From Clostridia bacterium (GTDB lineage Bacteria > Bacillota > Clostridia > Christensenellales > Borkfalkiaceae): a stretch of DNA of 64,000 nucleotides. Positions 32,086-41,439 of this stretch are shown here, piece after piece. The notes under the pieces were generated by a model. That model worked only from the letters and a program-made list of their open reading frames with translations, was not told the origin of the DNA and did not search any database. The first letter of the stretch is position 1, and each line of letters starts with the position of its first letter. The DNA lies in assembly GCA_900770185.1 (NCBI GenBank), contig CAAGJM010000015.1:5327-69326 (forward strand), in the 5' to 3' direction. Position numbers and translations under genes: made by a program.

Positions 32086-32823
32086 TTATTCGCCTTCGTA
32101 ATCGCCGTAATATTTCGTATAGTTTTTATACGCGCCGTAATTTTTACCTAAGCCCCCTTTACCCGAAAAAGTAACAGCCGTACCCATAACGTTCGCCCCT
32201 GCTTTTTTAAGCGCCGAAACGGCTTCTTTTACCTGACTGCGGCGGGCTTTTTCGCACGAAACGACAAACAGCACTCCGCTCGACAACTTAGCAAGGTGAA
32301 TGTAATCGCTCACCTGCAAAACAGGCGGACAATCGAATAAAACCACGTCGTAATCGCATTTAAGTTTTTCTAAAAGCGCCTTGAATTTTTCGCCCATAAA
32401 GATAACCGACGCATTAGACGCCGCTTTGCCGCGGTTGAAAACGTCAACGCCGTATTCGGTTTTTTTAACGAGTTCTTCAAACGAACATTCGCCCAAGATA
32501 TACTCGACTATTCCGAAAGTGTTGGCTGTTTTAAAAATTTTGTGTATTTTGGGTTTACGGAAGTCAAGGTCCATAACGGCGACTTTTTTGCCGTTTTTGG
32601 CAAGCATTACCGCAAGGTTAGCGACCACGGTCGACTTTCCTTCGCCCGCCACGCTCGACTCGATTTGCAAAACCTTATTTTTGCCGTTGTCAATAAAGTA
32701 TAAAACGTTGTCTTTTAATCTGTTAAACGCTTCTTTTTCGTTTGCGTTACCCGTTTCGACGAGTATTTCGGGAATCATATCGGGGTTATAGTCACGTTGT
32801 TTCTTAAACAGGTTTTTAAACAT
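32086..32823 (-). CDS. CpsD/YwqD-type BY-kinase
   Basis: A 245-residue bacterial tyrosine kinase: Walker A SSVAGEGKST (residues 56-65), Walker A' AVMDLDFRKP, Walker B FDCPPV, and a C-terminal tyrosine cluster (YGAYKNYTKYYGDYEGE) that is the autophosphorylation site. It needs the membrane adaptor encoded upstream, whose gene it overlaps by 8 nt. It controls capsule or exopolysaccharide chain length in other Firmicutes. Confidence 0.94.
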   Translation of the reverse strand: MFKNLFKKQRDYNPDMIPEILVETGNANEKEAFNRLKDNVLYFIDNGKNKVLQIESSVAGEGKSTVVANLAVMLAKNGKKVAVMDLDFRKPKIHKIFKTANTFGIVEYILGECSFEELVKKTEYGVDVFNRGKAASNASVIFMGEKFKALLEKLKCDYDVVLFDCPPVLQVSDYIHLAKLSSGVLFVVSCEKARRSQVKEAVSALKKAGANVMGTAVTFSGKGGLGKNYGAYKNYTKYYGDYEGE

Positions 32824-33559
32824 TTTCCGCTCCCCCTTTCGCGCCTTGCTTAGATTTGCGGCCGTCGTCCCCGATTAGACCTATAACGGTAAGCACCGTC
32901 GCGCCGGTCACAGACTCAACGTCTTCTTTTGATTTGAACGTATCGTCGACGAAGTATTTTATAACTATTATCGCAACGGATAAAACAAGCCCTAAAATGA
33001 AGGCGATTATAATCGTCACACCCGCGCCGCGGCTTGCGGAAACGGTGTCCGCCGTCGCTCTCGATTCGATGCGGAGCCTGCCCGCATAGTTGCTGTTTTC
33101 GCCCGCGTCTATCGCTTCTTTCGTGTATTCGAGATACTTGTTAAGATCGTTCGCGGTTTTTTCCCTGACGTCCTTCTTGCTTTTAACGGTATAAGCAACT
33201 TCTAAAAGCACGCTTTTTTCGGGATGGTCGAATTTAAGCCCGTTTGTGTTTATTTTAACGCCCTTTTCGGCGGCGTTTTTAATATATTCGGGATACTTCA
33301 AAACCTTCATATAGTCGTCTGCAAGATAAGAGCCGAACGAGTACGCCGTGGTTTCGCTGATTTTGTTGTCTTCGGTCGGCTGAACGTAAACCTGAAGCGT
33401 TGCGTTTGCGGTGTACGTAGTCTTTTTAAAAGCAAGCGCATAGATTGCGCCGATAACGCTTATCGCAAGCGTAAAGACGACTATAAAAATAAGATGCGCT
33501 TTTAAGCTTGCGAAAATTTCGCCCAGCGATACTGTTTTAGCCGTATTTTTTTCGTCCAT
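32816..33559 (-). CDS. Wzz/CapA-type polysaccharide co-polymerase
   Basis: 247 residues with two TM helices (about 20-45 and 180-203) flanking an external domain, and a cytosolic tail that activates the BY-kinase. The family's post-TM linker is VSASRGAG just before the second TM. RBS AAAGG. First gene of the three-gene set; no glycosyltransferase, flippase or polymerase lies on either side. Confidence 0.92.
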   Translation of the reverse strand: MDEKNTAKTVSLGEIFASLKAHLIFIVVFTLAISVIGAIYALAFKKTTYTANATLQVYVQPTEDNKISETTAYSFGSYLADDYMKVLKYPEYIKNAAEKGVKINTNGLKFDHPEKSVLLEVAYTVKSKKDVREKTANDLNKYLEYTKEAIDAGENSNYAGRLRIESRATADTVSASRGAGVTIIIAFILGLVLSVAIIVIKYFVDDTFKSKEDVESVTGATVLTVIGLIGDDGRKSKQGAKGGAENV

Positions 33560-33611
33560 TATTATACCTTTGCGGGGTTTTTAAAAATAAAATGCATCTG
33601 CCCGCCCGATT

Positions 33612-33640
33612 ATTTTACTATAATTTACCTTATAAGTCAA
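33612..33640 (-). promoter_or_regulatory. promoter of the Wzz/BY-kinase operon
   Basis: TTGACT (33635-33640 on minus), 17 nt, TAAAAT (33612-33617); leader of about 47 nt. Confidence 0.72.
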
Positions 33641-33687
33641 TAGCGTAAGTTGTTTTCGTGACCTTTTGCGCTTCTCAGAGCGAAGAT

Positions 33688-34821
33688 TTATTCGTTTTCG
33701 TCAAACCCTGCGGCGCGCTTGGCGTCGCGTGCGGTTTTTACGCTCTCTTCATCAACCGCCCCGCTCGTTTTAACGACCCCTTTAACCGCCGTCTTTTTAT
33801 CTTTGCGGAACAAAAAACCGACGGCGCGCACCACCCAGAAAACGGGAAGCAACGCGGGGGCTTTTTCAAGCACGGCGTATTTTTGACTCATAATTTTAGC
33901 CGACGGGAAAATTTTAGACAACAAATATTTTTTGCCGCTATTATCGTCCGTAAAATTCATTGCGGCGTAGTTTTTGCTCGTGCCGTAATTCGCGCCGACC
34001 GCAATATACTCTTCAAACGCCGCCCCGTCGTCGCTCAGCGGGGTTTTTCCGAACCAGTTTTCGGCAACGTTTTTAAACGCCGCGTAAAATTTAAGAAGGT
34101 TCAGCCTATCAAGTTCTTTTTCAACGTAATTAAAGTCTATATCGGCGTTTAAAAAGCAGTAGTTATCCGCAACCGACTTGACGCCGAAGCCGCCGTATTT
34201 AAAATGCTTTGCGGCGTGAGTTAAAAAGTAAATATATTCGTCGCTTAAATTAAAGCGATAAATATTCTTTTTTATTTCAGTCGCTTTTAAAAATACGTTA
34301 TCGTAATACTTACCGCTTTTTTTATCCAAAAACGACAGCGAATAGTGAGCTTCGAGCGTTACGGGGTATTTTTCGTAACAAGCGTGCTGATAATTTTTGT
34401 GGGTGAGTTTAAACCCCGCTTCCGTCAACGTTTTTTTGACCTTTTTATTCTGCTTTTTTTCGTAATAAAAGTCTACGTCCGACGAATATCTCATATCTTG
34501 GCGGGGGTAAACGTTTTTAACGGCGTCGCCTTTTAAAAGCAAAATTTTAACTCCGTCCCCCGCAAGATGCGAAAGCGTTTCATCGGCGTAAGCTTTCTGC
34601 ACGAGCGACAAATTCACGTTTGCGTCGTAAGCTTTTTTAGCAACCTTTAAAACTTCTGCGTCGGCGCAACTTTTTTTAATCGCTAAGTAAAACAAATTTT
34701 CGACGCCGTGTTTTTTTGAGAGCAAGTAAAGTTTTCTTAAATCGCCGCCGCCCGTATACGCTTCCCCTTTTAACCCTGAAGACACGGCGCGCAAAAATTC
34801 GGTAAACAATTCGTTTTTCAT
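33688..34821 (-). CDS. nucleotidyltransferase-family protein (NTP_transf_5 type)
   Basis: A 377-residue protein with the NTP_transf_5 pattern: LLLKGDAV near residue 92, then YPRQDMRYSSDVDFYY, whose DVD pair supplies metal-binding acids of the pol-beta fold. Such proteins often sit in polysaccharide loci, and here the Wzz operon follows. The substrate is unknown. Its ATG overlaps the rarA stop by 4 nt, so the two are co-translated. Confidence 0.82.
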   Translation of the reverse strand: MKNELFTEFLRAVSSGLKGEAYTGGGDLRKLYLLSKKHGVENLFYLAIKKSCADAEVLKVAKKAYDANVNLSLVQKAYADETLSHLAGDGVKILLLKGDAVKNVYPRQDMRYSSDVDFYYEKKQNKKVKKTLTEAGFKLTHKNYQHACYEKYPVTLEAHYSLSFLDKKSGKYYDNVFLKATEIKKNIYRFNLSDEYIYFLTHAAKHFKYGGFGVKSVADNYCFLNADIDFNYVEKELDRLNLLKFYAAFKNVAENWFGKTPLSDDGAAFEEYIAVGANYGTSKNYAAMNFTDDNSGKKYLLSKIFPSAKIMSQKYAVLEKAPALLPVFWVVRAVGFLFRKDKKTAVKGVVKTSGAVDEESVKTARDAKRAAGFDENE

Positions 34822-36128
34822 TTTCTTACGCCCTTATCTTTTCTGCGCGCTATTATCTTACTCTCGTACCCGTGCCCCGTCGGGCGGAAATAACGCCTGT
34901 CCTTTAATTTATTCGGCAGATATTGCTGCTCGACGTATTCGCCGTAGTCGTGCGGGTACTTGTACTTCGCGCTTTCAAGCTTATCTTCCTTAGACCTATA
35001 AACGGGGTTTATAAGGTATGGCGGAATATCGTCGTCTTTAACCTTTTCGGCGTCGCTTGCCGCTTCGTTAAGCGCGACGACTACGGCGTTCGATTTATTC
35101 GCTTCGCAAACGTAAATAATCGCTTCCGTAAGCGGCAAAAGCCCTTCGGGCACGCCGATATTCTGTAAAGCCGTAAGCGCGCTTACCGCAATGGTTAAGG
35201 CGTACGGGTCGGCAAGTCCCACGTCTTCGGCGGAGTGGGCGATAAGCCTGCGCGCAATCAAAAGGGGGTCGCACCCCGCTTTTATAAGCCGCTGGCTGTA
35301 ATACACGGCGGCGTCGCTGTCGCTTCCGCGAAGGCTTTTACAAAACGCGCTTAAAAGGTGATAGTAGGCGTTCGTATCGACGCTCATCGCCTTTTTCTGT
35401 ATAGACTGCTCCGCGTCGTCAAGCGTTATATGCACGATTCCGCTATCGCTTGGCGGAGTAGTCGTCGCGGCGAGTTCGATGGCGTTATACGCGGCGCGTA
35501 AATCGCCTGCCGCGGTGAACGCTATGTGGTTTATCGCCTCTTCGTCAACCTGCAAATTAAGGTTCCCAAGCCCCCGCTTTTTATCCGCGACGGCGTTTAA
35601 TAGCGCCTTTTTTATATCGGCTTCGTCTAAACTTTTAAACTCGAACACGCGCGAGCGCGATACGATTGCGGGCGTCATCGAAACGTAGGGGTTTTCAGTC
35701 GTCGAACCGATAAAAATAATCGTCCCCTTTTCAATCGACGGCAATAAACTATCCTGCTGCGTTTTGTTGAATCTGTGACATTCGTCTAAAAGCAGATAGG
35801 TTTTTTTGCCGCTCAGTTTTAAATTCCGCTCCGCCTCGTCAACCGCCTTTTTTACGTCTTGCACGCCGCTCGTGACGGCGTTTAGTTTGACGAAATAGCC
35901 GCTCGTCGAATTCGCGATAATGTTTGCAAGGGTGGTTTTACCCGTACCCGGCGGCCCCCAGAAAATGCAGCTGCCGAGCGTATCCGTCATAATGGCGCGG
36001 CGAAGCAAACTTCCGTCCCCCGCAATATGCGCCTGCCCCAAAAATTCTTTTAAAACTTTCGGGCGCATCCTGTCCGCAAGCGGCGCGGATTTTTCGGTGT
36101 TTTCGTTAAACGAGTATAAGGTATACAT
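34818..36128 (-). CDS. rarA: replication-associated recombination protein A
   Basis: An AAA+ clamp-loader-like ATPase (MgsA/WRNIP1 family) acting at stalled forks. 436 residues: PLADRMRPKVLKEFLGQ at the start, Walker A WGPPGTGKTT near 57, LLLDECHRFN as Walker B, and the C-terminal tetramerisation part. RBS GAGGGTGA. Divergent from ylbJ; operonic with the nucleotidyltransferase-family gene. Confidence 0.96.
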   Translation of the reverse strand: MYTLYSFNENTEKSAPLADRMRPKVLKEFLGQAHIAGDGSLLRRAIMTDTLGSCIFWGPPGTGKTTLANIIANSTSGYFVKLNAVTSGVQDVKKAVDEAERNLKLSGKKTYLLLDECHRFNKTQQDSLLPSIEKGTIIFIGSTTENPYVSMTPAIVSRSRVFEFKSLDEADIKKALLNAVADKKRGLGNLNLQVDEEAINHIAFTAAGDLRAAYNAIELAATTTPPSDSGIVHITLDDAEQSIQKKAMSVDTNAYYHLLSAFCKSLRGSDSDAAVYYSQRLIKAGCDPLLIARRLIAHSAEDVGLADPYALTIAVSALTALQNIGVPEGLLPLTEAIIYVCEANKSNAVVVALNEAASDAEKVKDDDIPPYLINPVYRSKEDKLESAKYKYPHDYGEYVEQQYLPNKLKDRRYFRPTGHGYESKIIARRKDKGVRK

Positions 36129-36158
36129 AAATTCACCCTCGATTTACTATTATTTTAT

Positions 36159-37151
36159 ATGTGCTGTCGCTTAAAAAACTTTCGCCGCGTTTTTAAAACT
36201 TTAGCGGCGGCGGTAATTTTCATTTTAGCGGTTATAATCGCCGTTTTCCCCGAAAGATATTTGAAAAGCTCTTTTTGCGGAATAAAATTGTGGGCGTTTT
36301 CCGTTCTGCCTTCCCTTTTACCCTACTTTTTTTTGACGACCATGCTCACGAAGTTAAACGTTCTTGGCGGCGTTTTTAAAAAGTTCGATAAACCGAACGC
36401 TAAACTGTTCAGAGTTAACGGGATAGTTTCTTACGCGTTTTTTTCAAGCGTTATTTCGGGCTACCCCGTCGGCGCGAAAATTTTAAGCGATTTATATGCG
36501 GGCGGGCTTATAAGCGAAGGCGAAGTTAAGCGCGCCGCCCCGCTTTGCTCGACGAGCGGCCCCCTTTTTATAATCGGCGCGGTGGGCGTAAGTATGTTTT
36601 TAAGCAAAGCCGCGGGGGTTATTATGCTAATATCTCACGTTTTGTCGGCTGTTTTTACCGCGCTTACCTTTCGCGGGGTAAAAGGCGAAATTTTGCTTTC
36701 CGATAAGACCTTATTACCGAAAAAGTGCGATAATATTTTATACGAATCGGCTTACGGCGCGGTTAATTCGGTGCTGATTGTCGGCGCGTACGTAACCGTG
36801 TTTTTCGTTATATCCGATATTTTAATCGACTTTAAGGTTTTAATGCCGCTATCCTTTATTTTAAAGCCGATATTTTCGATTTTCGGCGCAAGCGGTAACG
36901 AGTATTTTTTTATTTCCGGCTTAATAGAGTGCACTAAGGGCGCAAAACTCTTGTCTTTGTCGGGCGCAACGCCTCAAACCGTCGCGCTTACGGCAAGTTT
37001 GATATCTTTCGGCGGCGTATCGGTCGTAATGCAATCGCTCACTTACTTATCGGGCGCGAAAGTTAAGCCGCTTTATTTTTTAGCGGTTAAAAGCGTGCAG
37101 GCGTTTTACGCCTTTTTGCTCGCGCTTTTAGCGGGTTACTTATTTTTGTGA
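36159..37151 (+). CDS. ylbJ: sporulation integral membrane protein YlbJ
   Basis: A 330-residue membrane protein with about eight TM segments. The family's VLPSLLPYFF near residue 50, SGYPVGAKI near 100 and CSTSGPLFIIG near 127 are clear. In Bacillus it is needed for spore cortex formation. No Shine-Dalgarno precedes the ATG; a weak promoter (TATACA, 17 nt, TACTAT) ends 8 nt upstream, so the mRNA may be leaderless. It implies a spore-forming ancestry. Its 3' end overlaps the convergent coaD by 16 bp. Confidence 0.9.
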   Translation: MCCRLKNFRRVFKTLAAAVIFILAVIIAVFPERYLKSSFCGIKLWAFSVLPSLLPYFFLTTMLTKLNVLGGVFKKFDKPNAKLFRVNGIVSYAFFSSVISGYPVGAKILSDLYAGGLISEGEVKRAAPLCSTSGPLFIIGAVGVSMFLSKAAGVIMLISHVLSAVFTALTFRGVKGEILLSDKTLLPKKCDNILYESAYGAVNSVLIVGAYVTVFFVISDILIDFKVLMPLSFILKPIFSIFGASGNEYFFISGLIECTKGAKLLSLSGATPQTVALTASLISFGGVSVVMQSLTYLSGAKVKPLYFLAVKSVQAFYAFLLALLAGYLFL

Positions 37152-37636
37152 GCGTTTATTATTTTTATAACCGCTTCGGGAAGAACGCCTTTCAGGTCTT
37201 CACCGTTTAATATCATTTCTTTAACCCGGGTGGAGCTTACGTTCACGATTTCTTCGTCGGACGGAATGAATATGGTGGTCATTTCGGGATAGAGTTTCTG
37301 ATTTATAAAGTGCATTCCGTTTTCGTAATTATAGTCGGTGTCGTTTCTTACTCCGCGCACGCTGTAAAGCGCGCCGACTTCACGCATAAAATCGACAAGC
37401 AGCCCTTCGTGATACGCCGTTTTAACGTTTTTAAAATCTTTAGATACGGCGTTTAACATTTCCATGCGCTCGCAAACCGAAAAAGCGGGCGTTTTTTTGG
37501 GGTTTATGCAAAGCGCAAGATACACTTCGTCAAAAAGTTCCGCCGCCTTTTTTAATACGAATATATGCCCGTCGGTAACGGGGTCGAAAGTCCCCGCGTA
37601 TACCGCTCTTTTTATTTTTTTGTTTTCGTTTACCAT
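37136..37636 (-). CDS. coaD: phosphopantetheine adenylyltransferase
   Basis: The penultimate step of coenzyme A synthesis. 166 residues, nucleotidyltransferase fold with AGTFDPVTDGH (residues 14-24; TxGH-type motif) and the C-terminal VSSTRVKEM. RBS AAGGACA. Normally directly after rsmD; here 227 bp with a repeat separate them. Confidence 0.96.
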   Translation of the reverse strand: MVNENKKIKRAVYAGTFDPVTDGHIFVLKKAAELFDEVYLALCINPKKTPAFSVCERMEMLNAVSKDFKNVKTAYHEGLLVDFMREVGALYSVRGVRNDTDYNYENGMHFINQKLYPEMTTIFIPSDEEIVNVSSTRVKEMILNGEDLKGVLPEAVIKIINAHKNK

Positions 37637-37689
37637 AGCTTGTCCTTAATAAAAATCGAATAGTCAATGCCGCCCGAATTATCCGCATA

Positions 37690-37860
37690 AACGCTTTCTA
37701 AGGCGATAAATCGCCGCCGACGGTTATTTTGGCGGATAAGAAGACCGCTTGCGGTTTGTTTAGGCAAGGCAAACGCCCGACGCCGTACTTTTTGTACCGC
37801 GAGCGGCGTTTAACGCAGCATAAACCGACTTATAGCCGCTAAAAATATCCACAAGGCGGC
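37690..37860. repeat. dispersed intergenic repeat family B, copy 1
   Basis: Between rsmD and coaD. It contains TTTAGGCAAGGC (from 37760), the 13-bp palindromic core GTACTTTTTGTAC (37785-37797) and ACCGCGAGCGGCGTTTAACG after it. The same core and flanks occur at 46.3 kb and 54.9 kb. Copies of GGCGATAAATCGCC-like words flank it. No gene. Confidence 0.7.
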
Positions 37861-37863
37861 AAT

Positions 37864-38394
37864 TTATCGCCCTCTTAAAAAATCAAAGGTGTTTAAACCG
37901 TAATTTCTCGTGTCGGTCACCGTAAACTTGCAAGAATATTCGGGGGCGGTTTTTTTAGTCCTTTCTATAATAAGCCTGCCGCCGGCAGACAAAGCGCCCG
38001 TTTCCGCTATAAGTTCGGTCAGTTTTTTATACTCGCCGTAGCTATACGGCGGGTCAAGGAAAATTATATCGAATTTTTTTTGGTTCCGCTTAAAAAACTC
38101 TTCCGCGCTTTCGAGGTAAACGTCGGCTTGCTCTTTTATCAACGCTAAATTTTCTTTAACGAGTTTAACGCTGTTTTTGTCTATATCGACGAAGGTTACC
38201 TTCGCCCCGCGCGAAACGGCCTCTAAACCTATCGCGCCCGTTCCGCAAAAAACGTCTGAAAACTCCGCGCCCGAAATATCGAAGGCTAAAATATTGAACA
38301 ACGCTTCGCGCGCCCTGTCGGACGTGGGGCGCACGCCGTTTATATCGAATTCTTTAAGTTTTCTGCCTCTATGTTTGCCGCCTATAATTCTCAC
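37864..38394 (-). CDS. rsmD: 16S rRNA guanine-966 N2-methyltransferase
   Basis: 176 residues: MRIIGGKHRGRKL at the start, VRPTSDRAREALFNIL, SAM-binding DVFCGTGAIGLEA and the catalytic DPPY near residue 117. All are diagnostic of RsmD, which methylates the 30S subunit. The ATG overlaps the alr stop region by 4 nt, so it is in an operon with alr. Confidence 0.96.
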   Translation of the reverse strand: MRIIGGKHRGRKLKEFDINGVRPTSDRAREALFNILAFDISGAEFSDVFCGTGAIGLEAVSRGAKVTFVDIDKNSVKLVKENLALIKEQADVYLESAEEFFKRNQKKFDIIFLDPPYSYGEYKKLTELIAETGALSAGGRLIIERTKKTAPEYSCKFTVTDTRNYGLNTFDFLRGR

Positions 38395-39407
38395 TTTATA
38401 TATTCCTTTTTCGCGCGGCGAAGCGCGTTTACGAGTATTTCGTACGATATTGTGTTTAACCTATCCGCCAAAACTTCCGCGTCGTTAAATATAAGGACTC
38501 TGCCGTTTTTTTGCGGCGCGTCGGTGATAGCTAAGTCCATACACAAATTCAAGTCGAAAGTGCCGCCGCGCATAAACCCGTCCGCGTATCCGAGGCGTAT
38601 AACGTTTGCCGTTTCGCCTTTATAAATTTCCCCGCCGTAAAGCGCAGGGGCCCCTTTTATATTGCGCGTCAAAACATACGGCGCGTAGACCTTAGCCGCC
38701 CTTTTTAACGTTATTTTGTCCGTTTTAAAGGGTGTGTAGCCGTAAAGCATAATGCCGACGCGCACCATATCGAGCGCGTATTTTTTATTTTGCAACAGCC
38801 CGCCGCTGCTGGCAGCGTGAAGAGTCGCGCCTTTACTGTAAGCCTTAACGGGTTTAGCAAGGTTTAAAAACTTGGCGAACTGCTCTTCGCATACGCCCGA
38901 ATCTTCCTGTTTATAAAAATGCGTGAACGCGCCCGTTAAGTATACGTAGCGCGAACGCTTTATTAAGCCTATCGCGCTTAAAATTTCGCTTTCGCCGCTA
39001 AAACCGAGCCTGTTCATTCCGCTGTTTATCGCAAAATGAATTTTAACGGGCATTTTAAGCCTTTTTGCCGCCGAAATTATCGTTTTAAGTTCGCGAAGCG
39101 TACCGACGGATAAAGTCGCGCCGTATCTTATAAGTTTTTCGGCGTTATCCGTATAAACCGGGGTTAAAAGCAAAATTTCTTTATTTATGCCCGAAATTCT
39201 GAGCGCGTAAACTTCGCTTGCAAGCGACACGGCGAACGCGTCCGCTTCGTTATACAAAGCTTTCGCCGTTTCTATAAGCCCGTGACCGTAAGCGTCTGAC
39301 TTAATAACGGCGCAAAACTTCACCTTTTTGTCTATAAGTTTTTTTACCTTGCGGCAGTTATATACTATATTTTTAAGCGAAATTTTCGCAATCAGCGGCA
39401 TTGACAT
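38391..39407 (-). CDS. alr: alanine racemase
   Basis: A PLP enzyme giving D-alanine for peptidoglycan. PLP lysine Lys36 in KSDAYGHG; second catalytic Tyr in RLGYADGF near residue 267; CMDLAITDA corresponds to the usual MDQ region. At 338 residues it is shorter than most alanine racemases (about 360-390). RBS GGGTGA. First of alr-rsmD. Confidence 0.93.
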   Translation of the reverse strand: MSMPLIAKISLKNIVYNCRKVKKLIDKKVKFCAVIKSDAYGHGLIETAKALYNEADAFAVSLASEVYALRISGINKEILLLTPVYTDNAEKLIRYGATLSVGTLRELKTIISAAKRLKMPVKIHFAINSGMNRLGFSGESEILSAIGLIKRSRYVYLTGAFTHFYKQEDSGVCEEQFAKFLNLAKPVKAYSKGATLHAASSGGLLQNKKYALDMVRVGIMLYGYTPFKTDKITLKRAAKVYAPYVLTRNIKGAPALYGGEIYKGETANVIRLGYADGFMRGGTFDLNLCMDLAITDAPQKNGRVLIFNDAEVLADRLNTISYEILVNALRRAKKEYIK

Positions 39408-39483
39408 CTTAATTCACCCGTTTCAGTATATGCCGCATACAATATAAGGGTTAAAGTCATACGGAACGGGGAATAATTAAGAT

Positions 39484-39588
39484 ATGGTTTTAAATTTTAT
39501 TTTGGGCGCGGTTTTAGGCACTGTTATCGGCGCAAACGCGGGGTTTATAATATTTTCACTGATAAAAAACGGAAAAAACAAAAACTGA
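39484..39588 (+). CDS. 34-residue single-TM small protein, DUF3789-like
   Basis: An ATG frame encoding one glycine-patterned TM helix (FILGAVLGTVIGANAGFIIF) and a short basic tail (KNGKNKN). The layout is that of DUF3789-type miniature membrane proteins known from Firmicutes and their mobile elements. GGGG lies about 10 nt upstream of the ATG; spacing is not ideal. It lies alone in the gap between alr and the ABC transporter. Function unknown. Confidence 0.5.
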   Translation: MVLNFILGAVLGTVIGANAGFIIFSLIKNGKNKN

Positions 39589-39692
39589 ACGGTTTACTTT
39601 CGGAAAACGCCGCTATAATTTTCCGGTGATATCGTTAGTTTTCGCCGCTTATACTTGAAGCGGTTAAACCGCGCCGCTTATCGGCGCATAAG

Positions 39693-41336
39693 TTATTTTA
39701 TGCCGCCGCTAGCGGGTTTAAGTTCCCCGCCTATAAGCGAATATTTTTTATCGAATCTGTTAAACACTTCCGCTTTGTGCGTGACGGCTATAACCGTCGT
39801 ATCTTTAAGCGAAAAAATATAGTCGAGCGCGCATTTTTCCGTTTCCGCGTCGAGGGCGGAAGTTGCTTCGTCCAAAATAAGCAAGGGGCGGTTTTCGATT
39901 ACCGCGCGTAGGATAGAAAGCCTTTGCGCTTCCCCGCCGGAGAGGGTGTCGCCGCTCGATACGCCCGATTTTCCGACGCGCTTTAGAACGCCGCTTAAAC
40001 TCAGTTTTTTAACGCCCTCCGTAAACCTTTCTTCTTTTTCGCCGCAAAGGGTTTCGGGGCGTAAAAAGGTTGCGTTATCTATAAACGTCGCGCCGAAAAG
40101 GTTCGGGGTCTGCATTACCCCCGCCGCAAGCGACACGGAATTAAGGTCGTATTTTTCGCCGCCGTAAGCCGCTTTCGCGCTTCCCGCATTCGGCTTTATA
40201 ATACCGCAAATTATTTTTAACAAGGTTGACTTGCCCGACCCGCTTTCGCCTTTTATAACTACCTTTTCGCCCTTTTTAACGGTTAAATCAACGCCGCTTA
40301 CAACGGGCGTTTTATCGTCGTAACAAAAGCTTACGCCGCTTAAACAAACTTCGTCAAAGTCTTTAAGTTCTTTTTTTTCGGCGGGCTTTTCGGCGGCAAG
40401 TTCCGCCATACGATTTACAGAAACTTTATATTCGCCGTAAACGTTGAACGCCCCGCCTAAGTACGAAAGCGGGCTTTTTATTTGAAGAACGAGTTGCATC
40501 AGCGCGGTTACGGTGCCTATATCCGCTCCGCTTACGCCGTTTATAATGTTAAGCCCGCCTAAAACCGCGGTAAGCGCGTATAAAAAAGTGAACAGCAAAC
40601 TCACCGTAACGGTAACGCCGCCGCTGAAATAACGCTGTTTTTTAACGCTTTTGCCGTACGCTTCGTCAAGTAAACCGTACGTAGCGCCGACTTCTTTTTC
40701 GCGGTCGAAAATTTTAACCACGGCAAAGTTTTGCTTCGCTTCGGTTATAAAATTAACGGCTGCCCCGTCGGCTTTTCTCGTTTCGCGGTAAAGCTTCGCG
40801 TTTATTTTTCTGACCGAAAACGCCGCTAAAAAAGTGACCGCGCCCACGCCCAAAAAGGCAAGGGTGAAGCCCGCGTCGAAGTAAAACATCAGCGCGACTA
40901 TCGCTATTATTTTAACCGCCGCTTCGGTAACGTTCGGAATAAGCGTTACCTTAACGTTTGCGATTTTTGCCGCGTCAAGCGAAAACCTTGACAAAACGTC
41001 GCCCGCCGCGCGTGATTTTTCGGTTAAATAGTCGGTGTTTAAGTAATCTTTAAACACGCCGTTTTTAATTTTGACTTCAAGGTCCGTCCTGAATTTTTCA
41101 ACCAAAAACTTATCGCACGTCGAAACGATATAAAACGCGAGCAAGGTTATAAGGGTGAACGCCGCCCGCGGCGCAAACGCCCCGTCGCCGTACACGGCGG
41201 AATTTACTATTTCTTTCACGCCCACGACGAACGCAACCGACAAAAGCGATTTTAACACGCCCATAATTATGAGCGTTGCGGTCGCGAATTTGCCGTTTTT
41301 AACGTATTTGTTTATTTTTATATCGTCGTAAGCCAT
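39693..41336 (-). CDS. ABC exporter half-transporter (fused permease and ATPase)
   Basis: 547 residues: six TM segments (residues about 15-300, ABC_membrane type) and an ATPase domain with Walker A GESGSGKST, signature LSGGEAQRLS and LLILDEATSALD. It works as a homo- or heterodimer; no second half is adjacent, so a homodimer is more likely. Substrate unknown (lipid, drug or peptide). RBS GGAGAAG. Confidence 0.92.
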   Translation of the reverse strand: MAYDDIKINKYVKNGKFATATLIIMGVLKSLLSVAFVVGVKEIVNSAVYGDGAFAPRAAFTLITLLAFYIVSTCDKFLVEKFRTDLEVKIKNGVFKDYLNTDYLTEKSRAAGDVLSRFSLDAAKIANVKVTLIPNVTEAAVKIIAIVALMFYFDAGFTLAFLGVGAVTFLAAFSVRKINAKLYRETRKADGAAVNFITEAKQNFAVVKIFDREKEVGATYGLLDEAYGKSVKKQRYFSGGVTVTVSLLFTFLYALTAVLGGLNIINGVSGADIGTVTALMQLVLQIKSPLSYLGGAFNVYGEYKVSVNRMAELAAEKPAEKKELKDFDEVCLSGVSFCYDDKTPVVSGVDLTVKKGEKVVIKGESGSGKSTLLKIICGIIKPNAGSAKAAYGGEKYDLNSVSLAAGVMQTPNLFGATFIDNATFLRPETLCGEKEERFTEGVKKLSLSGVLKRVGKSGVSSGDTLSGGEAQRLSILRAVIENRPLLILDEATSALDAETEKCALDYIFSLKDTTVIAVTHKAEVFNRFDKKYSLIGGELKPASGGIK

Positions 41337-41439
41337 ATCTTCTCCGATTTAACTTTGTGTTTTTGAATTTATATAAGTCCGTAACGGCGGGCAAACAATA
41401 CTTTCGCCTACGGGTCGGGCGCGTTGCTAACAAGCCGTC

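Noticed and set aside
31387..34821. Capsule or exopolysaccharide biosynthesis locus
   Set aside because: Only the regulatory trio and one nucleotidyltransferase-family gene are present; there is no glycosyltransferase, flippase or polymerase.
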